Positions 10,743-19,647 of a stretch of DNA of 64,000 nucleotides are shown piece after piece. The position numbers were made by a program, and so were the translations under genes. The DNA is from Candidatus Woesearchaeota archaeon. Its GTDB lineage: Archaea; Nanobdellota; Nanobdellia; Woesearchaeales; UBA12501. Below the pieces are notes generated by a model. The model searched no databases, was not told the DNA's origin, and worked only from the letters and a program-made list of their open reading frames with translations. Within the stretch, counting starts at the first letter, position 1, and every line of letters begins with the position of its first letter. The stretch covers positions 62,001-126,000 of the forward strand of contig JAUSFM010000003.1 in NCBI GenBank assembly GCA_030651375.1, written 5' to 3'.

Positions 10743-12830
10743 ATGATATTCAACGAACGCGGACCCTACACGTACGCCAGCGCAATGGATTCTGAATACT
10801 TGCCAAACTCAACGCTTCTCGGCGTGCCGCTGTACGGTGACTCGCTTGCAGCACCAATTGAGGGCCCCCGAGGAGAGCCAACGATTAGCGTCGGCGAACT
10901 CGGACAAACCGTCGGCGAAGGCCGTGGATCAGGATCGTTTATTGAATCAGTACAGGCAGCAATCCGTGCAGGTGGTTCGCATATCGAATTAAGTTTGAGC
11001 GCGTCAGGCAGCGAACCAAATGTCGGCCCTGACCTCTACGGAAAAGAAAAACGGCGCGAAATCAGGGAAATTGCACGGGCAAACCAAATCAATATCGCAT
11101 CAGTCCACACCCCTGTTCAAGTCGTTGCAAACATGTCCGGATTTGCGGGTGAACAGCGCGGCTTTGTTGACGACCATCGCCATATCCAAGTCACTGAAGT
11201 AAAAAAAGCAATCCAGTTTGCGGCGGACACCACCGACGGTGCTGCTGTCATCGTGCATACGGGAGAATTCCAGCGCCCGTTTACCGAACAGTCATGGGCA
11301 CGGACAAAATACGGCGAATTTAAGCATTACGAAGAAGAAAAAGAGCGGTTCATTGCGTATGTTGTCGACGACAGAACCGGCCGAATCATGGGTGAGGCGA
11401 AGAAAAACATGATTGTGTACGAGCCGAAATATCAGACTGCGGAAACGCTGAATCAGATTGGCAGGCGGGACGAAAAAACCGGGCGCGTCCTCCAAAAGCA
11501 GGATTGGGTTGACATACATGGCCACTGGCTGAATCCGGACAACACCGATGACATGTTCGAGCGCGTGCCGGCATGGGACCAGTCAAAAACACGCTTTGAA
11601 ACAATTCCGCTTAAATGGGACGATTTTGTCGAACGGGCGCGCCAGTTCAATGAGCGTCACGCAACGGAAATCCAACAAGGAGCAAAAGACAAGATTTCAC
11701 CGGAAGAGATGTTCCAGCAAACACAATACCTCAATAATGCCTTGCGTTCGCGCGGCGGCTCGCTGTTTCACGGACGATATTATGCAGAAGAAAAAAAGGC
11801 GTATGACGAAGCAGTAAAAGCGCTCGACTATTTTCAGAAAATTGAAGACAAAACACCAAAAGAAGAGCAGTGGCGCATACTCAAGACACAGTTTAAAATA
11901 CAGCGTGGCGGACAGCAGGTTGCTGAATTTATTGGTTCACAGCAAAAAATGCCGACAGAAATCCTAAAAGAATTTGTTGAGCAGCAAAAAAATGCTATGC
12001 GGTACGCGCACGAAGCCTCTGCAGCGTCAGACGCAGAAGCAGACCGCATTATTGAGGACATGCACCATGTGATGAGCGTTGGCCGCTATGCAAAGAAAAA
12101 AACATCAGATTCATACGCAGAAGCAGGCATCTACGCAATGGATACCACGCGTGACCGAAATTTGCCGCGGCCATTATTTCTCGCGCCGGAAAATATTTTT
12201 CCGGAAATGGGCTATGGCAGCCATCCTGAAGAGCTTATCGAACTGGTGCAGAACTCGCGAAAAAAAATGGCGGAAAAGTTAATTGCAGAGCGCCACTGGA
12301 GTGAAGACAAGGCAAAAAAAGCAGCAGAAACGCACATCCGCGCAACGCTTGACACGGAACATTTAGGCATGTGGAAAAAACACTTTGTGAAAACTCCCGG
12401 CGAAACAGAAGACCAATTCAACGGCCGCTTCAACGCGTGGTACATGGATCAAGTCAAGAAAATGCAGGAATCTGGCATTATCGGCCACCTGCACATCGCT
12501 GATGGATTCGGCTTTGGCCACGGAAATCTCCCCGTAGGGCACGGAAACACGCCGGTTGTCGAAGCAGTTGAGTATCTCAAAAAGAAAGGCTACAAAGGGG
12601 CGTTTTTGTCAGAGGGATACGGCGATGCGCCGCGCATGATGCGCGACGCCTGGCGCGCCTTTGGCAGTCCGATTTACGCAATGGGCGGGCCAATGCGTCC
12701 CGGAGGGGCAACCCGATGGAATGATGTATCATTCGCATACTTTGGCCAGGCAGAATTTCCGCATTACATTTTTGGCGCGTATGCACCGTCCAATGACTGG
12801 ACGCTGTGGAGCCAGGTTCCAATGGAATAG
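10743..12830 (+). CDS. Sugar isomerase/AP-endonuclease-like TIM barrel protein with large insert
   Basis: 695 residues. The N-terminal part (GSFIESVQAAIRAGGSHIELSL, ASVHTP, AAVIVHTGE) and the C-terminal part (GHLHIADGFGFGHGNLPVGHG, then GYKGAFLSEG) match the beta strands and metal-ligand His/Asp/Glu positions of xylose-isomerase-like TIM barrels. Between them lie about 300 charged, helical residues, so the protein is more than twice the usual length of 250-300. The substrate is unknown. A TTTATAAA box at 10691-10698 gives a leader of about 22 bases. It is followed by DUF483 and a methyltransferase in the same direction with gaps of 29 and 11 bases, a probable operon. Confidence 0.7.
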   Translation: MIFNERGPYTYASAMDSEYLPNSTLLGVPLYGDSLAAPIEGPRGEPTISVGELGQTVGEGRGSGSFIESVQAAIRAGGSHIELSLSASGSEPNVGPDLYGKEKRREIREIARANQINIASVHTPVQVVANMSGFAGEQRGFVDDHRHIQVTEVKKAIQFAADTTDGAAVIVHTGEFQRPFTEQSWARTKYGEFKHYEEEKERFIAYVVDDRTGRIMGEAKKNMIVYEPKYQTAETLNQIGRRDEKTGRVLQKQDWVDIHGHWLNPDNTDDMFERVPAWDQSKTRFETIPLKWDDFVERARQFNERHATEIQQGAKDKISPEEMFQQTQYLNNALRSRGGSLFHGRYYAEEKKAYDEAVKALDYFQKIEDKTPKEEQWRILKTQFKIQRGGQQVAEFIGSQQKMPTEILKEFVEQQKNAMRYAHEASAASDAEADRIIEDMHHVMSVGRYAKKKTSDSYAEAGIYAMDTTRDRNLPRPLFLAPENIFPEMGYGSHPEELIELVQNSRKKMAEKLIAERHWSEDKAKKAAETHIRATLDTEHLGMWKKHFVKTPGETEDQFNGRFNAWYMDQVKKMQESGIIGHLHIADGFGFGHGNLPVGHGNTPVVEAVEYLKKKGYKGAFLSEGYGDAPRMMRDAWRAFGSPIYAMGGPMRPGGATRWNDVSFAYFGQAEFPHYIFGAYAPSNDWTLWSQVPME

Positions 12831-12859
12831 TTTGCAGATGGCAGTTTGGAGTTTGCAGC

Positions 12860-13765
12860 ATGAAAACAACAACATCAGTTCCACAACAACTGCTCTACAA
12901 AGGGAGAGACCTTCTGCACAGTTTTGAAACAATGGTTGATGCATTTGAAATTCTGTTCGTGCTGGAAGACCTCAAGCCGGTTGCGCGCGTTGAAATGCAC
13001 GAAGATTCCTATGCAAATCTGCATGATTTTTGCACGGCAAACAATCTTGCGCTCGAGCTTTCTTTTTTTAAAATTCTGAAGCAGGATAAAAACGAACCTG
13101 GATACGATCCGTCAAATACCACTGCATTAATGGCAAAAACCGACCACCCCAGCAAAGGACATTTTTTTGCGTACATTTCAAAATCACGCGATGATGCACA
13201 GCACACGCGATTTTATGAGCATATCCACAATGACGAAAAAATGGGCGAGATGCTCGGCTATCCGGCATGCTGTGTTCGTTTTTATCGCGACAATTATGAG
13301 AAAGCGGCAGAACTGCACGACGATTACTGCTTTTTCAGCATTGCCAACACTAAGGAGCATCCACCGTTTTACACGAACAATACCTTGCGTTTTTTTGACG
13401 TCGCGCTCCTGAGCCACTTTCCCTGCTCATTTGACTGTGTTGAATCGCTGTTTCAGGCAAAGCGGCGCCTTGAAGCCATACGAAAATATAATCCTGCCCT
13501 GGCAGGATATGTTGAAGACGTCCTGAAAGGGCCAGTCATTGCGCATACCAGCACCGGCATTCATGCGCTCAAGCACTGCAAGCGGCAGGGCGATAAACTG
13601 TTTTACAAGGATGTCTGGCTCACATCGCCAAATCCAATGCATAACCTTCTTATTTCAGGCAACAATGTCCAGCTGGTGAACCGGAACCATGTGAAAATTT
13701 TTCATGACAACACGCTGGTGCATGAGGAATTTGGGCCGGGTGTTGCGGCAATTGAATTTGAATAA
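12860..13765 (+). CDS. DUF483 family protein
   Basis: 301 residues from the ATG at 12860, preceded by GGAG about nine bases upstream; an upstream ATG at 12806 would overlap the preceding gene and is less likely. The motifs GYPACCVRFY (about residue 137) and HFPCSFDC (about 192) carry paired cysteines characteristic of DUF483, an archaeal family of unknown function, and may bind metal. Second gene of the 10743-14328 group. Confidence 0.75.
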   Translation: MKTTTSVPQQLLYKGRDLLHSFETMVDAFEILFVLEDLKPVARVEMHEDSYANLHDFCTANNLALELSFFKILKQDKNEPGYDPSNTTALMAKTDHPSKGHFFAYISKSRDDAQHTRFYEHIHNDEKMGEMLGYPACCVRFYRDNYEKAAELHDDYCFFSIANTKEHPPFYTNNTLRFFDVALLSHFPCSFDCVESLFQAKRRLEAIRKYNPALAGYVEDVLKGPVIAHTSTGIHALKHCKRQGDKLFYKDVWLTSPNPMHNLLISGNNVQLVNRNHVKIFHDNTLVHEEFGPGVAAIEFE

Positions 13766-13776
13766 GGTGACGTGGA

Positions 13777-14328
13777 ATGAATCGCACGCCTATTTTGAAA
13801 AGCATTGCTGACGAATACCATCTTCTTGCCGGGAAAATGCTTCAGAAAAAGACATTCATGAAACCAACGAGCATTGGCTATTTTGCCGGCGCGCGAATTG
13901 ATGACATTCACGATATTTTTGAGAAAATCCATCTGGAAAAATACAAAAAATTCATTGATCTTGGCAGTGGTGATGGTCGGGTAGTGCTGATGGCAGCGGC
14001 GTACACGAACGCGGTTGGTGTTGAATTAGATGATGAATTGTTTGCCACAGCACAGCGCATGCAGAAAAAGTTGGGAGTAAAACATGGGGCGCTGAAAAAA
14101 GCGTTGTTCGTCAAAAAAAATTATTTGACGGACATTCACCTCGGTGAATACGACGTCATTTTCATCAATCCAGACAATCCGTTGTATGAGCTTGAAAAAA
14201 AACTCGGGAAAGAAATGAAAAAAGATGCCATACTGATTGTGTACAATGCGGTGTATGCGCCGCTGAACATGAAACTCAAGAAGACGATTGGTGTCGGGCC
14301 GAGCGCAGGGTTTGTGTATACACTCTAA
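13777..14328 (+). CDS. Class I SAM-dependent methyltransferase
   Basis: 183 residues. Motif I is FIDLGSGDGRVVLMAA (about residues 64-79), followed by VGVELDDELFATAQ and YDVIFINPDNPLYELE. The N-terminal YFAGARIDDIHDIF lead-in resembles small archaeal methyltransferases with Dot1/PrmA-like folds that act on RNA or protein. GGTGA precedes the start, and it lies 11 bases after the DUF483 gene, so it is probably co-transcribed. Confidence 0.75.
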   Translation: MNRTPILKSIADEYHLLAGKMLQKKTFMKPTSIGYFAGARIDDIHDIFEKIHLEKYKKFIDLGSGDGRVVLMAAAYTNAVGVELDDELFATAQRMQKKLGVKHGALKKALFVKKNYLTDIHLGEYDVIFINPDNPLYELEKKLGKEMKKDAILIVYNAVYAPLNMKLKKTIGVGPSAGFVYTL

Positions 14329-14332
14329 CTAG

Positions 14333-14689
14333 TTATCTCACTTCAAAAATAAAGACAACCGGTGCAACATGTGTCTCATATTCCTTAGCATTTTTTTTAA
14401 TTTCGTTGAAGTCTAAAGTTCGAAGTTCTGAATCGTCTGTATCGCCGAAGACCAGTTCCCGAACAACGTCCCCGTTACGCACTGCTGAATAGTCTTTGGA
14501 AAATCGTGCTTTCCATGGTACACAATATGGGTGCCGTGGACTGATACACTTATCGTGATACCACACCTCAACTTTATCCCAAGCAACATCGTCAAGATCG
14601 GCGGTGCGCGGATCCGGAGGCGCACACGAAACAGCAGCTACAAAAAAGGCTGCAGAAATTCCACCTTTTAATTTGTCAATGAGAGTCAT
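14333..14689 (-). CDS. Small exported protein, lipoprotein-like
   Basis: 118 residues from the ATG at 14689, which is 26.5 bases from a CTTATAAG box. The N-terminus (MTLIDKLKGGISAAFFVAAV) is a hydrophobic export signal ending in SCAPP, close to a lipobox (AVSC). Two further cysteines lie in HDKCISPRHPYCVPW. The open frame extends upstream into the Nog1-like gene, but that part is an out-of-frame reading of the acidic repeat there. Function unknown. Confidence 0.6.
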   Translation of the reverse strand: MTLIDKLKGGISAAFFVAAVSCAPPDPRTADLDDVAWDKVEVWYHDKCISPRHPYCVPWKARFSKDYSAVRNGDVVRELVFGDTDDSELRTLDFNEIKKNAKEYETHVAPVVFIFEVR

Positions 14690-14732
14690 GAAGTAGAGAA
14701 AAAGTTGGCCACTTATAAGCTTTGCGGTAAAT

Positions 14733-15839
14733 TCATTCTTCCTTATTGTACTTGTTACTGGGATGGTCATCACCATCATCCTCATCGTCTTCTTCATCGC
14801 CGTCATCGTGAGAAACCCGCTCATACTCCTTTTTTTCAACCGGCATTTTTTCTTTCGGCGGCAAAAGAAGCAGGCGCTTTTTTAATTCTTCAATATCAGT
14901 AAAGAGTTCTTTTATTTTTTCTTTTTTTACCGCAGCAATAGTTTTGTCAACTACTTTTTTATCGGCAATGTCAGTCTTTGAGATGTAGACTACTATTTCC
15001 TTGCAATATTTTTTAACCGTTTCAAGTAATTTCAGCTGGTCTTCTTCCGGCACTTCATCCGTCGGGTCAAATACATACACCACAAGGTCGGCGCAGTGTT
15101 TCACCGCAAGGTACGCCTGCTTTTCGATGTCATTCATTTTTTCAAAGCGGTCAAGGGTGCCGGGCGCGTCGATGATTTGTATCTTTATTCCCGGCTCTTT
15201 GAGATACCCGGTGTTGATGTTTTTTGTTGTGAATGGGTACGCCTTGATTTCCGGCTTTGCTGTGGTCAATTTTGCAAGGAGCGTTGATTTTCCAACGTTG
15301 GGAAAGCCAAAAAGGCAGGCGGTTGGCATGGAGGTCTTGATGGTGGGAAACTCTTTCAGTATTTTCCTCATGTCGTCAAGCAATTTAAACTGGGGGTCAA
15401 CTTGTTTCAGAAACGATGCGATTCTGCCATAAAATGCGCGCCGGTGGTTGTTAATGTCAGCGATTGTTCGCGCAGCATCAATTTTATTGGAATAGTCCCG
15501 CTGTAATTCGTTGGCCTTGTCATGCATCCATTGCACTGCCCCCAGTGAATGTTTGAATTCGTGAAAGTCAAGGCGCAGGCGAACCAGTTCTTGATAGAAG
15601 CGAGGCAGCTCTGAAAAGTTTGGAAACGAACTCAAAATTTTGTGCAGTGCACGCGTAAGGTTCGCGGTGACTGTTTTTACCTTTATTTTTTCGATTGTTC
15701 TTGATTTTTGCAGGTTATCCATGCGCGTTTTTTCATCTTTCTTAGTGCGCATAATCCCTGCACGTTCAGTTGCTGCGTGAAACGCGTGATCGAGATAGGT
15801 GTCAGCAGTTTCAACTTTGAGGAGCTCTTGCATGTTCAT
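14733..15839 (-). CDS. Nog1-like GTPase (Obg/DRG group)
   Basis: 368 residues. A helical N-terminal domain of about 165 residues precedes a G domain with G1 GFPNVGKST (about residue 178), a switch segment with YPFTTKNINTGY, G3 DAPGTLDR and G4 SKTD. This order matches the archaeal Nog1 family, involved in large-subunit ribosome maturation in relatives. The C-terminus is a run of Asp/Glu (about 15 acidic residues). GTATATAT lies about 26 bases before the first ATG. Confidence 0.85.
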   Translation of the reverse strand: MNMQELLKVETADTYLDHAFHAATERAGIMRTKKDEKTRMDNLQKSRTIEKIKVKTVTANLTRALHKILSSFPNFSELPRFYQELVRLRLDFHEFKHSLGAVQWMHDKANELQRDYSNKIDAARTIADINNHRRAFYGRIASFLKQVDPQFKLLDDMRKILKEFPTIKTSMPTACLFGFPNVGKSTLLAKLTTAKPEIKAYPFTTKNINTGYLKEPGIKIQIIDAPGTLDRFEKMNDIEKQAYLAVKHCADLVVYVFDPTDEVPEEDQLKLLETVKKYCKEIVVYISKTDIADKKVVDKTIAAVKKEKIKELFTDIEELKKRLLLLPPKEKMPVEKKEYERVSHDDGDEEDDEDDGDDHPSNKYNKEE

Positions 15840-15939
15840 ATATTATTGGGGACAGGGAGGGTATATATGCCTTTCGCTTGAATGGAGTGGTGAAGAAAAA
15901 GCAAGCTTTATATTCCGTTATCGTGTCCCAGCGGCAGGA

Positions 15940-16013
15940 GGGCCTGTGGTCTAGCCCGGTATGACGCCACCTTCACACGGTGGAGATCCCCAGTTCAAAT
16001 CTGGGCAGGCCCA
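15940..16013 (+). tRNA. tRNA-Val (CAC)
   Basis: Acceptor stem GGGCCTG (15940-15946) pairs with CAGGCCC (16006-16012), with discriminator A at 16013. The anticodon stem is CCACC/GGTGG (15967-15971 with 15979-15983), with anticodon CAC at 15974-15976. The T arm is CCCAG-TTCAAAT-CTGGG. There is no encoded CCA and no intron. TTTATATT at 15907-15914 is in TATA position. Confidence 0.95.
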
Positions 16014-16140
16014 TTTTTAGTTCTGTTTTTGGTGCAGATATGACACGCAACCTATTTGGTTGACTGAGCAACGCGAAGCCCGCCCCGTAGTGTGCAAGCT
16101 TTTTTGCCGCAGCAAAAAAGATTGTTCCGGGCAGGCCCAT
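16003..16140 (+). repeat. tRNA 3'-end duplication (possible att scar)
   Basis: The last 11 bases of tRNA-Val plus one (GGGCAGGCCCAT, 16003-16014) recur exactly at 16129-16140. tRNA 3' ends are common integration targets, and a direct repeat of that end is what an excised or decayed element leaves. The 114 bases between them carry no gene. A chance or duplication origin is also possible because the repeat is only 12 bases. Confidence 0.5.
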
Positions 16141-16243
16141 ATCCGGTTTTAGGTAGTTGGTGGTATGTAGTCATATCTATTTCTTTTTGTTGTCCATTAT
16201 GCTGCACTAAACAATTTTATTGTTTCTTGGTTCTATAGCTGAT

Positions 16244-17047
16244 ATGGCAGACCACCCCTTAGGTTTTGACCCGACGCTTGCTGAAGATTCAGGTGAATGG
16301 CAGTTGGGAACGCTGCAGCGCATTGAAGACGCGCCTTCGTACCAGCCGCCTTCTCACCAACCAAAAAGCAAAGGCAACCGATTTCCGACAATTCCCCTTT
16401 TTCTTGTTTCCAGCGTTCTTGGCGGCAGTTTTGGCACATGGGCGATCCATGCACTGAACTGCAACGGCACGGTTGAAAATGGAATCGTCAACACGGCTGA
16501 AGCAGCACCAGCACAGCCAGAAACTACAACACTATCGACAAGTGCCGCACCACTCAGCGCAAACCGCGCACCGCATACCATAGACCCTGTTCCTGACATC
16601 CACGAAAATATCCAGCCACCTCACTACACGCCACGGCACGTTCTTACACCGCTGGAATCGCGGTTTTATTCAAAATTATCACCTAATAATCCTGCAAAGG
16701 ATCCCGTGTTGTATTGTCGGCAAGAAGGAAAAACGGTTATGTTATACAATGATATTGTTGATGTTATGCAGCCGCCAGCAAACGGCGGCAGTGACTGTGC
16801 GCATTTGTACCGCTCGCTCAAGGGAAAATATTTCTATGTCAGCAGGCAACTGGCAAAAGATTCAGACGATACCGTCCAAGGACTTCTTGGAAAACAAGCC
16901 GCGCGAGAATTGGATTACCGCGTCGAACGGAACGGCCGATTCCTGAAACAGGAAAAACCACACGGCATCAAAGTAGGAGACACTATTCATATTGCGCCAT
17001 ATCAGGAACGGGAAAGAAAAGAAAAAAGAGAATATAGCCGAAGATGA
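16244..17047 (+). CDS. Membrane-anchored protein with exported C-terminal domain
   Basis: 267 residues from the ATG at 16244, with a TTTTAT box about 26 bases upstream. About 47 polar residues precede one transmembrane segment (TIPLFLVSSVLGGSFGTWAIHA). A Pro/Ala/Thr-rich linker of about 80 residues and a C-terminal domain of about 110 residues follow, containing two cysteines and ending in a basic tail. The C-terminal VGDTIHIAP resembles a LysM-type ending, but this is weak. Function unknown. Confidence 0.6.
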   Translation: MADHPLGFDPTLAEDSGEWQLGTLQRIEDAPSYQPPSHQPKSKGNRFPTIPLFLVSSVLGGSFGTWAIHALNCNGTVENGIVNTAEAAPAQPETTTLSTSAAPLSANRAPHTIDPVPDIHENIQPPHYTPRHVLTPLESRFYSKLSPNNPAKDPVLYCRQEGKTVMLYNDIVDVMQPPANGGSDCAHLYRSLKGKYFYVSRQLAKDSDDTVQGLLGKQAARELDYRVERNGRFLKQEKPHGIKVGDTIHIAPYQERERKEKREYSRR

Positions 17048-17054
17048 TTTTTTA

Positions 17055-17486
17055 TCAAAACGCCCCCAGTATTGCACCCATCACCACAAGGATGACAAGT
17101 TCATGGGCATTATTGAGCAGGTACAGCTTGAATGGCTTGCCTTCCCATAACACCATGCCAAGACTGACGGTTGCGATAAATCCGAGCCAAACAAGGACTC
17201 CAATGAACGCGCCAGCAATCGCTCCGGGGTTGCTTATTTCCTTAATCACCAACGAAAGAACAAACGCCATGACCACATTCGACAAAAACGCTGCTGCATA
17301 ATATTTTCCCATGCCATTCTTCTTTGCTTTTTGCATAGTTGCGTCACTGACACCGCTCAATTTTATCCACACCTTGCCAAAGCAGGCAGGCGAGTACCAA
17401 AATGCACCGATTGCCATTGCTGTAACTGCTGCGCCGAGAACGGGAAATAATGAAATTCCTGCAAGTTGAAATGCCATAGGTATCAC
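17055..17486 (-). CDS. DUF1761 membrane protein
   Basis: 143 residues with four hydrophobic segments and the AIGAFWYSPACFGKVW motif typical of DUF1761. Two starts are possible: GTG at 17486, 27.5 bases from the shared TATA box and thus fitting a leaderless message, and ATG at 17477. Molecular role unknown. Confidence 0.75.
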   Translation of the reverse strand: MIPMAFQLAGISLFPVLGAAVTAMAIGAFWYSPACFGKVWIKLSGVSDATMQKAKKNGMGKYYAAAFLSNVVMAFVLSLVIKEISNPGAIAGAFIGVLVWLGFIATVSLGMVLWEGKPFKLYLLNNAHELVILVVMGAILGAF

Positions 17487-17509
17487 CGAAAATGGTTAGG
17501 AAAACAAAC

Positions 17510-17517
17510 TATATAAA
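17510..17517. promoter_or_regulatory. Shared TATA box for two divergent genes
   Basis: TATATAAA reads acceptably as a TATA box on both strands. Its centre is 27.5 bases from GTG 17486 (minus) and 27.5 bases from ATG 17541 (plus). No other TATA candidate lies between the two genes. Confidence 0.55.
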
Positions 17518-17540
17518 GTTAATGAAACAAATAGATGTCC

Positions 17541-17948
17541 ATGCGTAAAATATTCATCAACTGCGATGGCGGCAGCCGAGGAAATCCCGGGCCAGCAGCC
17601 ATTGGTGTAGTGCTCTGGGACGAGAAAAGAAAGAAGCTGAAAGCAGTGGGCGAACGTATTGGAAACACGACAAATAATGTGGCTGAATACACCGCGCTTA
17701 TTCGGGCGTTTGAACTTGCTGAAAAAAGTGACGCCCGCGAAGTGGAAGTCTGCATGGATTCTGAACTGGTGATTCGCCAGCTTCTTGGCCGGTATAAAAT
17801 TAAGGCTACGCATCTGCGCCCGCTGTTTGACAAAGTAAAAATGCTGGAAAAGCATTTTGAAAAGGTAACGTATAAATCGGTTCCACGCTCTGACCCGCAC
17901 CAACAGGAAGCTGACCGGCTGGTGAATGAAGCGCTTGATAATTTATAA
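17541..17948 (+). CDS. rnhA: Ribonuclease HI
   Basis: 135 residues from the second ATG; an ATG at 17535 adds two residues but sits too close to the TATA box. NCDGGSRGNPG holds the first catalytic Asp, NNVAEYTAL the Glu and MDSELV the second Asp; RSDPHQQEADRLVN supplies the last acidic position. The enzyme cuts RNA in RNA-DNA hybrids. Length matches compact RNase HI without an N-terminal hybrid-binding domain. Confidence 0.93.
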   Translation: MRKIFINCDGGSRGNPGPAAIGVVLWDEKRKKLKAVGERIGNTTNNVAEYTALIRAFELAEKSDAREVEVCMDSELVIRQLLGRYKIKATHLRPLFDKVKMLEKHFEKVTYKSVPRSDPHQQEADRLVNEALDNL

Positions 17949-18019
17949 ATTTCCCAAAAGCTTTTTATAGCAAAACCTCCACTTTCGGGGACAAAAAGCT
18001 CAATTGGAGGGACACTACT

Positions 18020-18124
18020 ATGGCACGTGAAGAACGGTTGTATGCGAAAGAAGCTGATGGTGACGACGGCGATGACGATGGTGGAGATGACACCGGCGAC
18101 GATGAAACGGATGATGAATCCTAA
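18020..18124 (+). CDS. Acidic microprotein, 34 residues
   Basis: GGAGG nine bases before the ATG and a TTTTTATA box about 54 bases before it give a complete expression signal. The first dozen residues are mixed (MAREERLYAKEA); the rest is almost only Asp, Gly, Glu and Thr. A T-run follows the stop. It resembles short acidic tails or Ca2+/DNA-mimic peptides, but no function can be assigned. Confidence 0.6.
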   Translation: MAREERLYAKEADGDDGDDDGGDDTGDDETDDES

Positions 18125-18130
18125 GTCGCT

Positions 18131-18163
18131 GTTTTTTTCTTATTCTTCTTTTTGACATTTTTG
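18131..18163 (+). terminator. T-rich terminator
   Basis: Several T-runs (TTTTTTT, TTTTT, TTTTT) begin seven bases after the stop of the acidic microprotein, typical of archaeal oligo-T termination. Confidence 0.5.
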
Positions 18164-18216
18164 TCCCACATTTGGTGGAAATCATTTTATCTATACTTAG
18201 CTTATACCACGACAGC

Positions 18217-19023
18217 ATGACCTATATGTCTCACTCAACCGGATACTGCATAAACAGCTGTATGACGCCTATAACTGCGTATCAGCCACGAATAAGCAAT
18301 TTAGAAGCTGCTGTTGAAACAGGTTACCATCAACCCCAGACCACAGACTTCAGACCCCAGACAATGATGGCGCACGCATACAATGCAACCAATGGCGCTT
18401 ACGCATTTAATCCTTCGTCAGATTATTCAGCGCCGCGTCCAATACATACACCATCAGCAGAACCATTCCTGAAGCCCAATCGACCGGTATCGCCGTTTGT
18501 CGGCGCCATTGAAGACATCGCCCATTACATCCAGCAGGCCTTTGAAGCAGTGACTGGCAGCACGCTGCCCAACGACGTGCTCATGGAAATCGTCACCAGA
18601 GATGAAATGAAGCAGCGCCATGAAAAAGTGGGTGGCGCATGGAGTCCGGGCATCCAAGGATTTTCAGTCAACAAACAAGGCTTTGGAAACAGCAGCATTG
18701 TCGTCAAGGAAAACGAGCTCGACAAACTGATGATTACTATTGGCCATGAAATCGGTCACATTATGACATTCACGCTCAACAACCAGCACGATGAAGAAGC
18801 AAAGGCGTTTGCCTTTGAGATGGCGTGGATTGAAGCATTGCAGGAACACAATATTGCCAACCTTGCCGCGTCAATCAATCCAAATCCGATGCCTGCATTA
18901 AATGGATTGCACGATGTCGCATTCATGTTCGTGCAAAAACAAATGAAACAAAAAGATAAAAACCCCCTTGATATTTTCAGGGAATTAAGCAGGGGAAAAC
19001 TAACAATCAATTACGCGATGTGA
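18217..19023 (+). CDS. HEXXH metallopeptidase-like protein
   Basis: 268 residues. ITIGHEIGHIMTF gives an HEXXH zinc site (H177, E178, H181). The nearby DEEAKAFAFEMAW segment, about 25 residues later, can supply the third ligand, as in gluzincin-type peptidases. The N-terminal 90 residues are low-complexity (Pro, Gln, Ala, Thr) without a clear signal peptide. It is followed four bases later by the 19028 gene, so the two are probably translated together. Confidence 0.65.
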   Translation: MTYMSHSTGYCINSCMTPITAYQPRISNLEAAVETGYHQPQTTDFRPQTMMAHAYNATNGAYAFNPSSDYSAPRPIHTPSAEPFLKPNRPVSPFVGAIEDIAHYIQQAFEAVTGSTLPNDVLMEIVTRDEMKQRHEKVGGAWSPGIQGFSVNKQGFGNSSIVVKENELDKLMITIGHEIGHIMTFTLNNQHDEEAKAFAFEMAWIEALQEHNIANLAASINPNPMPALNGLHDVAFMFVQKQMKQKDKNPLDIFRELSRGKLTINYAM

Positions 19024-19027
19024 ACCA

Positions 19028-19348
19028 ATGGGACAAGGATGCTGCGGTGGATATAGTGGAGCGCGCTACGCGCCTTTATTAGATTCAGCGATAGTACCCT
19101 ACGGCGCCTCGCGAGAATACAGTATGCGCCCGGAAATGAGCAAGCGCTTTGATGAAGCACACCATGCGCTCAACCCAACAGCGCACCTGCATGATTTTTA
19201 CAAGCCAAAAGCACAAATGCCGTATCAGCGCGCTGAAGATGGGCAAACTACAGCATTGCTTAATGAGACTGCATCAGCGAAGCTCACGTCACCCGCTGCG
19301 AAATACCGCGACGCGCGCATCCTGTACTGGAATGTTTCCGGCATCTAA
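19028..19348 (+). CDS. Hypothetical 106-residue protein
   Basis: Starts four bases after the peptidase-like gene. The N-terminus MGQGCCGGYSG has a CC pair and could be lipid-modified or metal-bound. The rest is Ala/Tyr-rich and probably unstructured. No family recognised; a substrate or partner of the upstream peptidase is possible from position only. Confidence 0.55.
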   Translation: MGQGCCGGYSGARYAPLLDSAIVPYGASREYSMRPEMSKRFDEAHHALNPTAHLHDFYKPKAQMPYQRAEDGQTTALLNETASAKLTSPAAKYRDARILYWNVSGI

Positions 19349-19413
19349 ACCAAAAACTAATTAAAGACGAATGTCGACAACGACCATACGACAAACGAAT
19401 CGGAGGAAATCAT

Positions 19414-19647
19414 ATGGCAAATGAAAATGTCAGCAAAGACGAACAAGTCGGATTTCACAAAGGAGCATTATCAACACTTGCAAAAGAGCGTGAGGAATTC
19501 CAGAAAGTCATTTCTATTGTTGAACAGCTTATGCAGATGCATGTCAAGGCGCTGAAAGAGCTCGGCGTTGACCTCGAAAAAATGGCACGCGACGCGTCCC
19601 AAAAATCGCAGGATAAAAAGAAAGTGCCGCTGGAAAGCGCGCTGTAA
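19414..19647 (+). CDS. Small helical protein, 77 residues
   Basis: GGAGG precedes the ATG by eight bases. The product is an amphipathic, coiled-coil-like helix (about residues 20-70) rich in Lys, Glu, Leu and Gln, with no membrane segment. It ends directly against the stop of the convergent phosphorylase gene. Function unknown. Confidence 0.65.
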   Translation: MANENVSKDEQVGFHKGALSTLAKEREEFQKVISIVEQLMQMHVKALKELGVDLEKMARDASQKSQDKKKVPLESAL

